64,000 nt of DNA, taken from the NCBI GenBank assembly GCA_947500645.1, contig CANMSD010000003.1, positions 494,501 through 558,500 on the forward strand, read 5' to 3'. This document shows, one piece after another, positions 7,805 to 16,775 of the stretch. The translations under genes were made by a program, and so were the position numbers. The notes below the pieces were generated by a model. That model searched no databases. It was given only the letters and a program-made list of their open reading frames with translations, and was not told the origin of the DNA. The DNA comes from an uncultured Erythrobacter sp. (GTDB taxonomy: Bacteria; Pseudomonadota; Alphaproteobacteria; Sphingomonadales; Sphingomonadaceae). How positions within the stretch are numbered: the stretch's first letter is position 1; the number at the start of each line of letters is the position of its first letter.

Positions 7805-8995
7805 ATGCTCAGGTTTACTCTGGCGGCTATAGCGCTTGCATCGGCTGCGCCGCTTCTTGCCGAAACACACACCATCACGCCAGGCGAAGGCGCTCAGGAG
7901 CGCTTGCAAGAGGCGCTGATCCTTGCCGAACCGGGCGATGAGATCGTGCTCGAAGCGGGACGTTATGCGCTGACGGACGGACTGAGTCTCGATGTCGATA
8001 ACGTCACGGTGCGCGGTGCCGGCATGAATGAGAGTGTGATCGATTTCACCAATCAGCAGGGTGCAGGCGAGGGCCTGTTGGTCACCTCCGACGGCGTAAC
8101 TCTGCGCGATTTCGGGATCGAGAATGCCAAGGGCGACGGGATAAAATCCAAGGGCGCAGACCAGATTATCTATCATGCGATCCGGGTGGAATGGACCAAT
8201 GGGCCGGACGCAAGCAATGGAGCCTATGGCATTTACCCGGTCGAGGCGAGCGATATCCTGGTGCAGGATAGCTATGTGCGCGGAGCCTCTGACGCTGGGA
8301 TCTATGTAGGCCAGTCGAAGAACATTATCGTTCGCCGCAACCGTGTGGTCGAGAATGTCGCTGGGATCGAGATCGAGAACAGCATGGGCGCAGAAGTAAC
8401 CGAGAATCTCGCCACGCGAAACACAGGCGGAATTCTGGTGTTCGACCTGCCCAGCCTGCCTCAGGTTGGGGGCAGATCGGTGCTTGTCGCGCGAAATGCG
8501 GTGATCGACAACAATACAGACAACTTCGCTCCTGAAGGCAATATCGTCGCCAGCGTACCAGCTGGAACCGGGGTGATGGTGATGGCGAACACCGATGTGC
8601 AAGTCCTCGACAATGCCCTGATCAACAATGCGACCTCGCACGTCATGCTGGTGGCCTACGCTCAGGATTATGAAGATGAGCGTTTCCAGCCGCTGCCGGC
8701 GAACGTCGTTGTGCGCGGCAATGTCTATGGTTCTGGCGGAAGCGCACCTGACTTTCCGGGCGGCGATGCTGTCGTGGCCGCGTTGGGCGGTGCATTGCCG
8801 CCGGTGCTGAGCGACGGCTTGCATCAGAACCTCGCTCTTGAAGATGCCGTGCCAATGGTCTCGATGGGCTTCACGCGGCGCGGGCAACCGGTAACGGAAG
8901 CCAAGCCGGAGATCATCCAACCGGTGGTTGCCGGTGCATCGCCTGAATTGCCACCAATCACTCTACCGGAAGGGATGGAGGCGCGGCTCAAGTGA
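7805..8995 (+). CDS. Secreted parallel beta-helix repeat protein
   Basis: 396 residues, with GGAGAGGGG ahead of the ATG and a signal peptide (MLRFTLAAIALASAAPLLA). The body consists of repeating short turns such as VTVRGAGMNESVIDFT, VTLRDFGIENAKGDGIKS, ILVQDSYVRGASDAGIYVGQSKNIIVRRN and VAGIEIENSMGAEVTENLATRNTGGI, typical of right-handed parallel beta-helices of the NosD/pectate lyase-like type. Its stop overlaps the start of the diheme cytochrome gene (GTGA), and the pairing of these two families is known from genome surveys (the TIGR03805/TIGR03806 pair, both uncharacterised). The pair probably works together in the periplasm or on the cell surface; no catalytic residues can be named. Confidence 0.88.
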   Translation: MLRFTLAAIALASAAPLLAETHTITPGEGAQERLQEALILAEPGDEIVLEAGRYALTDGLSLDVDNVTVRGAGMNESVIDFTNQQGAGEGLLVTSDGVTLRDFGIENAKGDGIKSKGADQIIYHAIRVEWTNGPDASNGAYGIYPVEASDILVQDSYVRGASDAGIYVGQSKNIIVRRNRVVENVAGIEIENSMGAEVTENLATRNTGGILVFDLPSLPQVGGRSVLVARNAVIDNNTDNFAPEGNIVASVPAGTGVMVMANTDVQVLDNALINNATSHVMLVAYAQDYEDERFQPLPANVVVRGNVYGSGGSAPDFPGGDAVVAALGGALPPVLSDGLHQNLALEDAVPMVSMGFTRRGQPVTEAKPEIIQPVVAGASPELPPITLPEGMEARLK

Positions 8996-10014
8996 TCAGA
9001 CCGGGATGGATCTTGGCGGCGGCTTCGCTTGCTCTTGCTGGCGCAATCGGTGCGCGAGCGGTGCCTCCGCCGGTCCTGGTCAATGATGCTCTGATTGCCG
9101 GTGAAACTCTGCCTCGCACGCTTGAAGACTTCGGCTTTTTTCAGGATCAGGCAGGCCGCATCCCGGCCAATCGCGTGGTTCCATACACGCTCAACACGCC
9201 GCTCTATTCCGATGGTGCGGACAAGCTGCGCTACATCTATCTGCCAGAGGGCACCGAAATGGCGGCTGATGGCGAAGGGCTTCTCAAATTCCCGGTTGGC
9301 TCTGCGATCATCAAGACTTTTGCCTTTGGCGAAGGTGAGGATCAGCGGTTTATCGAAACGCGCGTGTTGCTCCATCGAACCGACGGTTGGCTCGCGTTGC
9401 CATATCGCTGGAACGATGATCAGTCCGATACACGGCTGGCGGTTGCTGGTGCGCGGATTGCACTGACCACTCCGGAGGGCGAGGAAATCTCCTATCGCGT
9501 GCCGAACAAGAACCAGTGCAAACAGTGTCACACCAAGGATGGCGAAGTGACGCCGATCGGCCCGAAAGCGCGCAACCTGAGCGCGGATTGGCTCGCAGAT
9601 AGAGTGAGCGCGGGGCATTTAGGCACTATGCCACAGGTTGCCGCGCATTTCCCCGACTGGAGCGCTCGCGAAGACATTTCCGATGTGAACAGCCTCGCCC
9701 GTGCCTACCTCGATGTGAATTGCGCACATTGCCACCAACCCGGCTCCATGGCTTCCAACTCCGGGCTCGACCTTCGCTGGGAGCAGCATGACGGCCAAGC
9801 AGTCGGTATTCGCAAACCGCCAGTTGCTGCGGGACGCGGGGCTGGTGGGTATGCAGTTTCGATTGCGCCGGGCAATCCGGATGCGTCGATCATGGTCCAC
9901 CGGATGAGTTCGATTGAACCAGGCGTCGCCATGCCGGAGCTGGGCAAAGGAACGGTCGACAAGGACGGCTTGGCCGTGATCCGCAAATGGATTGCCGAAA
10001 TGCCTGCGCAATAG
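8992..10014 (+). CDS. Diheme c-type cytochrome, SO2930/HNE_0200-like family
   Basis: 340 residues from a GTG overlapping the beta-helix gene. An N-terminal signal peptide (through about residue 23) and two CXXCH haem-binding motifs, CKQCH at 176-180 and CAHCH at 244-248, show a periplasmic c-type cytochrome. The region around PYTLNTPLYSDGADKLRYIYLPEG and FPVGSAIIKTF matches the SO2930-type family that accompanies the beta-helix protein. It may pass electrons to or from a substrate held by its partner, but the redox reaction is not known. The translational overlap argues for fixed stoichiometry with the beta-helix protein. Confidence 0.9.
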   Translation: MIRPGWILAAASLALAGAIGARAVPPPVLVNDALIAGETLPRTLEDFGFFQDQAGRIPANRVVPYTLNTPLYSDGADKLRYIYLPEGTEMAADGEGLLKFPVGSAIIKTFAFGEGEDQRFIETRVLLHRTDGWLALPYRWNDDQSDTRLAVAGARIALTTPEGEEISYRVPNKNQCKQCHTKDGEVTPIGPKARNLSADWLADRVSAGHLGTMPQVAAHFPDWSAREDISDVNSLARAYLDVNCAHCHQPGSMASNSGLDLRWEQHDGQAVGIRKPPVAAGRGAGGYAVSIAPGNPDASIMVHRMSSIEPGVAMPELGKGTVDKDGLAVIRKWIAEMPAQ

Positions 10015-10040
10015 CGGCTGCGAAACGGGGAGCGGGTAAA

Positions 10041-11009
10041 ATGAAACGTCTATTGAAAGTGTTCGCAGTGCTGTTCGCGCTGCTGGTGATTGCCTTCTTC
10101 GTTCTTCGCACGCCCGACACCGATCCGGCGGAGATGCGCGCTAAGTATGCGGGGGAACCGTCGCAGTTCGTCGAGATTGGCGATGAAGTGACCGTCCATT
10201 TGCGCGATGAAGGACCAAAAGACGCGCCTGCCATTATTCTGCTCCATGGATCGACGGCAGATTTGCACACCTGGCAACCATGGGTCGAAGGGCTGAGCGA
10301 GGATTATCGCGTCATCCGTTTCGATCAGGTTGGGCATGGGCTCACCGGGCCTGACAAGCAAGGCGACTACTCACACGCCAGTTTTGTTGCTGATATTGAC
10401 GAGGTCGCTGAAGCGCTCGAGCTCGAGACATTCGTGCTTGGAGGTTCATCGATGGGGGGAAGCCACGCTGTCGCCTACGCGCTCGCTCATCCGGCAAGGG
10501 TGGAAGGGCTGATCCTCGTTGGTGCAAGTGGGGCTCCAGTCAGGGGCGATGGCGGCCCAAGCCTAACCTATCGGCTCGCGCAGACACCGGTGATCAATCG
10601 GTTGATGGCGCAGATCACGCCGCGTTCGATGATCGAGAGCTCGTTTGCGGAGATGGTCAGCAACAGGCATATCATGACCCCGGAAGTAGTCGACCGCTAT
10701 TGGGAATTGCTTCGCTATCCGGGCAATCGCGCGGCAACGATCCGGCGGTTTTCCCAACCTCGCAGTGCTTTTGCGGCCGAACAGGTCGCCTCGCTCGATC
10801 AACCGGCCCTGATTATCTGGGGTGCTGAGGATCCCTTGATCCCGCTTGATTCTGGTCGCTGGTATGATGAGTACCTGCCTAATTCGCAGCTGGCAGTGCA
10901 TCCTGAGATCGGCCATTTGCCCCATGAGGAGGCCGCCGGCGCCACGCTGGCGGACGTGCGCGCGTGGTTGGCCGACCTTGCCTTCGCCCCTGAGGGAGAG
11001 GCACCGTGA
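10041..11009 (+). CDS. Membrane-anchored alpha/beta hydrolase
   Basis: 322 residues from the ATG at 10041, preceded by GGGGAG at 10026-10031. An N-terminal hydrophobic helix (residues about 5-23) anchors or exports the protein. The alpha/beta hydrolase fold is supported by the oxyanion segment ILLHGSTADLHTWQPW, the nucleophile elbow GGSSMGG, the acid in IIWGAEDPLIP and the histidine in EIGHLPHEE. The reaction and substrate cannot be told; relatives include haloalkane dehalogenase-like and ester hydrolases. It follows the diheme cytochrome by 26 bases and may belong to the same operon. Confidence 0.88.
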   Translation: MKRLLKVFAVLFALLVIAFFVLRTPDTDPAEMRAKYAGEPSQFVEIGDEVTVHLRDEGPKDAPAIILLHGSTADLHTWQPWVEGLSEDYRVIRFDQVGHGLTGPDKQGDYSHASFVADIDEVAEALELETFVLGGSSMGGSHAVAYALAHPARVEGLILVGASGAPVRGDGGPSLTYRLAQTPVINRLMAQITPRSMIESSFAEMVSNRHIMTPEVVDRYWELLRYPGNRAATIRRFSQPRSAFAAEQVASLDQPALIIWGAEDPLIPLDSGRWYDEYLPNSQLAVHPEIGHLPHEEAAGATLADVRAWLADLAFAPEGEAP

Positions 11010-11099
11010 ACGCCCGAATTTGATAAGCCCTATGGACGCTTAGCCTACGCTCTGGCTAAGGCAGCATGCGACGGGGCTAGATAGATTCGAGGATTACAC

Positions 11100-11834
11100 T
11101 TGCGAAAATTGGGCCTTATTGGCGGCATGAGCTGGGTTTCGACCCGGATGTATTACGAGCGCATCAACCGCATTATTCAGCGGCATGGCAGGGGCGAAGG
11201 TCGTCCGATGGCAAGCGCGCCGATGCTGATCGAAAGCCTCGATTTCTGCGAGCTTTATGGCCTGCGCGAAGAAGGCGACTGGAAGCGCGCTTCCGGTGTC
11301 TTGGTCGAAAGTGCGAAGCGACTCGAAGGGGCAGGTGCCGAGGGACTGATCATTGGCGCCAACTCCATGCATAAGCTCTATGATGATGTCGCGGGCGCGG
11401 TCGACATACCGATCCTGCACATTGCCGAAACGGTCGGGCAGGCGATGCAGGATGTCGGTTGCAAGAATGCCGCATTGATCGGTACGCGCAACGTCATGAC
11501 AGAGAGCTTTTACCGTCAGCGCCTGGTCGCCCACGGTGTCGATCTTCTGCCGCCGAATATGGACAATGTCGAACTGCTCGACCGGATCATCTACGAGCAA
11601 TTGATGGTGGGGAAGGTCACACGCGACGCCGAACGGGCGATCCGCACCATTATCACCAACAAACAACAGGAAGGCGCCAAGGCGATTGTGCTCGCCTGCA
11701 CCGAGTTGGATTTGGTCGTCGACGTCGATGCGAACATCCTGCCAGTGTTCGATTCCACGCGAATTCACTGTGAAGCGGCAGCAAAATGGGTGCTCGGTGG
11801 AAAAACTGAGAGCAAAAATTTCGGCCTGACCTAA
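11100..11834 (+). CDS. Aspartate/glutamate racemase family protein lacking one catalytic residue
   Basis: 244 residues from a TTG with GAGG about 8 bases upstream; this gives the usual family start RKLGLIGGMSWVST. Two-domain amino acid racemases use a pair of residues flanking the substrate. The second site, Cys in VLACTELDL, is present, but the first, normally a Cys or Thr in an NT(M/A)H context, reads IIGANSMHK so the position (residue 87) is Ala. The protein therefore may not racemise, or may act as a lyase, isomerase or hydrolase of the same fold. The C-terminal VFDSTRIHCEAA region is well conserved. It is separated by 90 bases from the hydrolase upstream. Confidence 0.85.
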   Translation: MRKLGLIGGMSWVSTRMYYERINRIIQRHGRGEGRPMASAPMLIESLDFCELYGLREEGDWKRASGVLVESAKRLEGAGAEGLIIGANSMHKLYDDVAGAVDIPILHIAETVGQAMQDVGCKNAALIGTRNVMTESFYRQRLVAHGVDLLPPNMDNVELLDRIIYEQLMVGKVTRDAERAIRTIITNKQQEGAKAIVLACTELDLVVDVDANILPVFDSTRIHCEAAAKWVLGGKTESKNFGLT

Positions 11835-12134
11835 GTTGCCCACAAGTTGTCGCGTTTTTACAAGTCGACATCTATTCACACCTGTGTCAGTAGCTCAGAA
11901 CGGATGACAGACAACCATCGTCCGGGCCTATCGGGTCGCTTACCGACAGGCACCGGGGCTGCTTAGATTGAATAGAACGAGTGGCCCCAACCCTGAACAA
12001 ACTTCCGAAAATCGGCCAATGTCGCCTGCCGTAGCGGTGGCCTGTCGTCGTGGATGGTCTTTGGCCTTGTCCAAGTTCGCGATCTGTTCAGGTTGTAGCC
12101 CGCCCGACGCTAACCTAATGGCGGGCGCAGAGCT
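11835..12134. other. 300-bp intergenic region with no recognised gene
   Basis: Lies between the racemase-like gene and dgt. No ORF with a credible ribosome binding site was found on either strand. Two sequences loosely resembling DnaA boxes (TTGCCCACA near 11836 and CTATTCACA near 11872) are too degenerate and too isolated to call. It presumably holds the dgt promoter. Confidence 0.5.
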
Positions 12135-13307
12135 ATGACCCGGGCCCCATACGCAGCTGATCCCGTCGCCACGCGCGGCCGAGAGTTTGAAAGCCGCTCG
12201 GGTGCCGAGCGAGCCGAAGTGCGGGGACCGCGCAGCGAGTTTCAGCGTGACCGCGATCGGATCATTCATTCGATGAGTTTCCGGCGGCTCAAATCCAAGA
12301 CTCAGGTGTTTATCGCACCAGATGGCGATCATTATCGCACACGCCTGACTCATAGTCTCGAAGTCGCCCAGATTGGCCGGGTGCTCGCCCGAGCGCTGGG
12401 GTTGGATGAAGATCTGACCGAGGCACTGTGCCTGGCGCATGATCTGGGCCATCCGCCGTTCGGCCATGCGGGTGAGGCCGCTTTGTCAGAAGCGATGGAG
12501 CGGCATGGCGGCTTTTGTCACAATGCGCAGACCATGCGCACGCTGATGCGGCTGGAATCGCCCTATCCGGAACATGACGGGCTGAACCTGACCTGGGATC
12601 TGCTGGAAGGGTTAGCCAAACATAACGGCCCGATCATTGCACCCAATTGGGCGTTAGCTGAACTGGACGCCGAATTCCCGCTGGATCTTGGCTCGTGGCC
12701 TTCCCTCGAGGCGCAGGTTGCGGCGGTTGCCGACGACATTGCCTACGATAATCACGATATTGACGATGGCCTGCGGGCAGGCTTTTTGGGCCTTGATGAA
12801 CTGCTGGAATTGGATTTCCTCGACCGCCAGTGGCGGGCGGTCGAAAAACGCTTCCCCAATGCCCCGCGCGAGCGCCAATTGCGCGAGCTGGTCCGTGACC
12901 AGATCGGCTTGATGGTCAACGATGTGCTGGAGCATACGCGCGACAATCTGCGCGGCATCGCGTCGGTCGATGAAGTTCGCGGTTCCAACAAACAATTGGC
13001 CGGGTTTTCGCCCGCATTCGCTGCTCAGGAACGGACGCTCAAGACTTTCATGTACGACAAGCTCTACTACCATCCGGAACAGGTCGAAGCCGCTGCTCGT
13101 GCGCGTGACGTCGTGGCACGATTGTTTGCTGCCTATTCGCAGGATCACCGCCTGATGCCCGCCGAATGGCAGGACCGCTTGCCCAAAGATGACCCCAAGC
13201 GTTCCCGCGCGATTGCCGACTTCATTGCCGGGATGAGCGACCGGTTTGCCATTCGCGCTTGCGGAGAGATCTACGGTGAAATGCCGCAGGGGCTGTCCAA
13301 TGTCTGA
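12135..13307 (+). CDS. dgt: Deoxyguanosinetriphosphate triphosphohydrolase-like HD protein
   Basis: 390 residues. The HD-domain metal ligands are visible: His in YRTRLTHSLEVAQ, the HD pair in CLAHDLGHPPFGHAGE, and the later Asp in ADDIAYDNHDIDDG. The N-terminal FQRDRDRIIHSMSFRRLKSKTQVF block is typical of bacterial dGTPases. The enzyme hydrolyses dNTPs to nucleoside and tripolyphosphate and controls dNTP pools; members of this shorter alphaproteobacterial type often prefer several dNTPs over dGTP alone. The last 8 bases overlap the next gene's start, indicating coupling. Confidence 0.94.
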   Translation: MTRAPYAADPVATRGREFESRSGAERAEVRGPRSEFQRDRDRIIHSMSFRRLKSKTQVFIAPDGDHYRTRLTHSLEVAQIGRVLARALGLDEDLTEALCLAHDLGHPPFGHAGEAALSEAMERHGGFCHNAQTMRTLMRLESPYPEHDGLNLTWDLLEGLAKHNGPIIAPNWALAELDAEFPLDLGSWPSLEAQVAAVADDIAYDNHDIDDGLRAGFLGLDELLELDFLDRQWRAVEKRFPNAPRERQLRELVRDQIGLMVNDVLEHTRDNLRGIASVDEVRGSNKQLAGFSPAFAAQERTLKTFMYDKLYYHPEQVEAAARARDVVARLFAAYSQDHRLMPAEWQDRLPKDDPKRSRAIADFIAGMSDRFAIRACGEIYGEMPQGLSNV

Positions 13308-14016
13308 TGTGCACCGCATCGCCTTGGTCGGCGCGACCGGACTGATAGGTCGCCGAGTGATCGAGACTTCGAACAATATCGAAGATACGCGGATCGTCGG
13401 GGTGGCCCGGCGCGAAGCCCCTTTGCCTGATGGTGCGCGGATGGAGATGTTCGTGGCGGAGCCGGAGAAATGGGGCGAAGTGTTCGAGGCGATCAAGCCG
13501 CGCTCCCTGATCTGCGCGCTCGGTACAACCTGGAAGAAATCGGGCCGCGACGAAGACGCTTTCCGTGCGGTCGATCACGATTTGGTGCTGGCGACTGCTG
13601 AAGCCGCAAAAGATGCAGGTATCAGAAATATGGTAGCGATCAGCGCAGCGGGTGCGGATTGGCGTTCGAAGAATTTTTACATGAAGGTTAAGGGCGAGAC
13701 CGAGATGGCCTTGTCGAAAGTCGGGTTCAAACGGCTCGACATTCTCCGCCCCGGTCTGCTGCGGGGACCGCGCACCAACGACCTTCGCGTGCTGGAGCGG
13801 CTGGCCATGTGGGTAAGCCCTTTGCTCGATCCGATGCTGGGCGGTAAATGGCAGGCCTACCGCTCTATCGATGCGCGGGTCGTGTCCGAGGCTGCTCTTG
13901 GACTCGCGATGCGCAACGCGGCAGGGCGCTTCACGCACAACAACGACGCGATGAAACGGGCAGCGCGTGAGTGGCGCCAGCGCTGCGAGCGTTTGGGCGT
14001 GGTGGACGACGAATAG
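13300..14016 (+). CDS. NAD(P)-binding Rossmann protein (atypical SDR)
   Basis: 238 residues from the ATG at 13300, which overlaps the dgt stop by 8 bases. The N-terminus HRIALVGATGLIGRRVIE is a GXXGXXG dinucleotide-binding motif. Later segments (ICALGTTWKKSGRDEDAFRAVDHDLVLATAEAAKDAGIRNMVAISAAGAD, given here in part) match the HTATIP2/Fmp52-like atypical SDR group, which lack a full catalytic YXXXK in the classical place. Substrate unknown. Probably cotranscribed with dgt and with the ABA4-like gene that begins 29 bases later. Confidence 0.85.
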   Translation: MSDVHRIALVGATGLIGRRVIETSNNIEDTRIVGVARREAPLPDGARMEMFVAEPEKWGEVFEAIKPRSLICALGTTWKKSGRDEDAFRAVDHDLVLATAEAAKDAGIRNMVAISAAGADWRSKNFYMKVKGETEMALSKVGFKRLDILRPGLLRGPRTNDLRVLERLAMWVSPLLDPMLGGKWQAYRSIDARVVSEAALGLAMRNAAGRFTHNNDAMKRAAREWRQRCERLGVVDDE

Positions 14017-14045
14017 TCTCGCAGACGGGTTGGGGGAGACGGATA

Positions 14046-14507
14046 ATGGAATGGGCAGCAGTTTTCGGAGCGGCAAACCTGCTGGCGATGATCGCCTGGG
14101 CGGCCTTGATCTTGGCCCCGCGTCACCCTGCAGTGCTCGCCGGCGTCCTCTACATCGGCGTCGGAATCCTATGCGCCGTTTACGCTGTGTCGCTGATCGG
14201 CGTGGTTTCAGGCCTTTTGGGGCCAGGTGCGGTCGGTAGCGGTGCTGGCGAAACCGACTTCACCACTATCGAAGGGGTGAGAGCAATTTTCGCGAGCGAT
14301 GCCGGCGTCACAATTGGTTGGACGCACTACCTCGCCTTTGACCTGTTCGTAGGTCTGTGGATCGCGCGCGATGCCGACGCGAAATTCTTCAGCCGCTGGC
14401 TGCAGGCACCAATCTTGCTCGCGACCTTTCTTGCCGGGCCAGTTGGCCTAATCATATGGCTGCTGGTGCGAGAACCACGCGCGCGCGCCAAGGGACGCTG
14501 GAGCTGA
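14046..14507 (+). CDS. ABA4-like (DUF4281) membrane protein
   Basis: 153 residues from the ATG at 14046, after GGGGGAGA. Four hydrophobic helices are visible, and the hallmark GWTHYLAFDLFVGLWIARDA lies at 91-110, ahead of GPVGLIIWLLVR. This matches the ABA4-like family, named for the plant thylakoid protein needed for neoxanthin formation. In bacteria the role is not established. The host group is rich in carotenoids, so a link to xanthophyll modification is possible but is only inference; no carotenoid biosynthesis genes are adjacent. Confidence 0.85.
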   Translation: MEWAAVFGAANLLAMIAWAALILAPRHPAVLAGVLYIGVGILCAVYAVSLIGVVSGLLGPGAVGSGAGETDFTTIEGVRAIFASDAGVTIGWTHYLAFDLFVGLWIARDADAKFFSRWLQAPILLATFLAGPVGLIIWLLVREPRARAKGRWS

Positions 14508-14595
14508 TTTTGGCAACACGCTAAGTTGCTTGGCAAACCCGCTCCGCCGTGCCTAAGCTGCGCCCAAACAAGATAACAGAACAGGCGGAGAGAGT

Positions 14596-16149
14596 ATGGA
14601 ACCGGCACCGCAGTACAACACCTTTGATGCTTTCGTGTCGCATTGGGCGAACGAACGGCCAGACCGGATCGCCTTCGATCAGGGCGACAAGACGGTAACT
14701 TTCGCAGAGCTGGACGATATGACACGGCGGATGATCGCTGTGTTTGAAAGTCACGGCATTGCCAAGGGCGATCGGATCGCGTGGCTCGGCAAGAACCGGA
14801 TCATCTTTTACGCAATGTTCCTGGCGGCGGCGCGGATGGGAGCGGTAATGGCACCTATTGGCTGGCGGCTCGCCCCGCCAGAAGTCGCCTATATTCTCAA
14901 GGATACGGGTGCCAAGCTGATGATCACGGGCACAGGTTTTGCCGAGGTGGTCGCCAAGCTGGCGCCGGAAGTGGCGCAATCGGTGACGATCATCGAAGAG
15001 CCCGAAATGTATGCCGCGATCGAAGCGGCTTCGCCTGCCAGCTTTACCCCGTCAGAGCCGGATGATCCCGTGCTCCAGCTCTACACCAGCGGCACGACCG
15101 GTAATCCGAAAGGCGCTCAGCTGAGCAATGCTGGCCTCGTCGCGCTGCGCAATACATCGAAAGAGGCAGGCGATCCGTGGAACAGGCCGGGGCCCGAAGA
15201 CTGCATGCTGGTCGCCATGCCCTGTGCGCATATCGGCGGGACGGGAATCGTGATCGCCTCGATCGCCAACGGGATACGCGCGATCATTCAGGAAGAGTTC
15301 GATCCAGGCGAATTCCTGAAAGGGATTGCTGGAGGGGCGACGCAATCCTTTATCGTGCCCGCCGCGTTGCAGATGGTGATCCAGCACCCCGAAGCGAAGA
15401 ACACCGATTTCAGCGGCGTTAAATACATCATGTATGGGGCCGCGCCGATGCCGCTCGAACTGCTGAAAGAGGCCGTTCGGACTATGCCGCAGGCGGGTTT
15501 CCTGCAGGTGTTCGGCATGACCGAAACCTGCGGCACGGTGACCCTGCTTCGCCCCGAGGATCACTCGGTCGAGGGCAACGAACGCATGCGCTCGGTCGGG
15601 CGAGCGATGCCGGGAACCGACATTCGTATCTTCGACGAAGACAGCAATGAGATGCCACGCGGCCAGATCGGCGAGATCGTGGTCAAGTCACCGTCCAACA
15701 TGCTCGGCTATTGGAACCTGCCGGAGGCGACCGAGCAGACTATGCGCGATGGCTGGCTCCATACGGGCGATGCGGCAATCATGGACGACGATGGCTACAT
15801 CTACATCCAGGATCGCATCAAGGACATGATCATATCCGGCGGCGAAAACGTCTATCCTGCACAAGTCGAAGGCGCGATCTATGGTCACCCTGACATTGCC
15901 GAAGTCGCTGTGATCGGCGTGCCGGACGAGAAGTGGGGCGAGGCTGTGAAGGCCTGCGTTGTTGCCAAGCCCGGGCACACGATCGATCCCGATAGCGTGA
16001 TCTCCCATGCGCGTGAGCAATTGGCGGGCTTCAAAGTACCGAAGACGGTCGATGTGATTGAAGTTATGCCGCGTAATCCATCGGGCAAGATCCTGCGGCG
16101 AACACTGCGCGCGCCCTATTGGGAAGGGCAGGAACGCCAGGTCAGCTAG
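14596..16149 (+). CDS. Acyl-CoA synthetase (AMP-binding enzyme)
   Basis: 517 residues, with GGAGAG just upstream of the ATG. The P-loop LYTSGTTGNPKGAQLS, the A5-type MTETCG motif, the hinge segment GWLHTGDAAIMDDDGYIYIQD, the ISGGENVYPAQVE block and the C-terminal lysine in NPSGKILRR are all intact, so it should adenylate a carboxylic acid and form the CoA thioester. The family includes long-chain fatty acid and aryl acid ligases; substrate cannot be set by eye. The DUF938 gene follows 11 bases later. Confidence 0.93.
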   Translation: MEPAPQYNTFDAFVSHWANERPDRIAFDQGDKTVTFAELDDMTRRMIAVFESHGIAKGDRIAWLGKNRIIFYAMFLAAARMGAVMAPIGWRLAPPEVAYILKDTGAKLMITGTGFAEVVAKLAPEVAQSVTIIEEPEMYAAIEAASPASFTPSEPDDPVLQLYTSGTTGNPKGAQLSNAGLVALRNTSKEAGDPWNRPGPEDCMLVAMPCAHIGGTGIVIASIANGIRAIIQEEFDPGEFLKGIAGGATQSFIVPAALQMVIQHPEAKNTDFSGVKYIMYGAAPMPLELLKEAVRTMPQAGFLQVFGMTETCGTVTLLRPEDHSVEGNERMRSVGRAMPGTDIRIFDEDSNEMPRGQIGEIVVKSPSNMLGYWNLPEATEQTMRDGWLHTGDAAIMDDDGYIYIQDRIKDMIISGGENVYPAQVEGAIYGHPDIAEVAVIGVPDEKWGEAVKACVVAKPGHTIDPDSVISHAREQLAGFKVPKTVDVIEVMPRNPSGKILRRTLRAPYWEGQERQVS

Positions 16150-16160
16150 GCAACCAGAAG

Positions 16161-16757
16161 ATGAAGAAACACGCGCCTGCGGCATTGCGCAATCGCGATG
16201 CAATTTCGGTTGTTCTTGCCGAGGAACTGCCCAAAGCCGGTACGGTGCTCGAAGTCGCCAGTGGTAGCGGCGAGCATGCAATGTATTTTGCCAAGCACCT
16301 TCCTTCGCTCACGTGGCAGCCTAGCGATGCAGATGCCGAAGCGCTTGCCTCGATCGCTGCTTACCGCAACGAATATAAGGGCGAGAACGTGGCAGAGCCC
16401 ATGATGCTCGATGCCTCTCAGCCTGATAGCTGGCCCGTGGCGTCAGCCGATGCGGTGTTATGTGTGAATATGGTGCATATCAGCCCTTGGGCGGCGACTA
16501 TTGGACTGTTTGCCGGAGCGTCCAAGATCCTGGACAAGCACGCGCCGTTGATCCTTTATGGCCCTTACCTGGACGAGGATGTCGAGACGGCGGAATCCAA
16601 CCTGGCCTTTGACGCAGGCCTGAAAGAGCGCAATCCCGAGTGGGGCCTGCGCGAGCTTTCTACAATGGATAAACTTGCCGCCGACAATGGCTTCACGCGA
16701 ACGGCGCGTCACGCCATGCCGGCCAACAATTTGATGCTTGTCTATCGCCGCACGTAA
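16161..16757 (+). CDS. DUF938 SAM-dependent methyltransferase-like protein
   Basis: 198 residues from the ATG at 16161. The motif VLEVASGSGEHAMYFAKHLP is a SAM-binding motif I, preceded by KHAPAALRNRDAISVVLAE, the standard DUF938 start. WPVASADAVLCVNMVHISPW and ILYGPYLDEDVETAESN match later blocks of the family. Its substrate is not known. It probably shares a transcript with the acyl-CoA synthetase in front of it. Confidence 0.88.
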   Translation: MKKHAPAALRNRDAISVVLAEELPKAGTVLEVASGSGEHAMYFAKHLPSLTWQPSDADAEALASIAAYRNEYKGENVAEPMMLDASQPDSWPVASADAVLCVNMVHISPWAATIGLFAGASKILDKHAPLILYGPYLDEDVETAESNLAFDAGLKERNPEWGLRELSTMDKLAADNGFTRTARHAMPANNLMLVYRRT

Positions 16758-16775
16758 GTGCGGATTGCGGCCCTC

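Noticed and set aside
7631..8920. A 429-codon open frame on the reverse strand under the beta-helix gene
   Set aside because: It lies opposite a gene with a signal peptide, repeats and a good ribosome binding site; long antisense frames are common in GC-rich DNA and this one has no recognisable domain.
11836..11880. DnaA-box-like sequences that could mark an origin
   Set aside because: Only two degenerate matches, with no AT-rich unwinding region and no dnaA, dnaN or hemE nearby.
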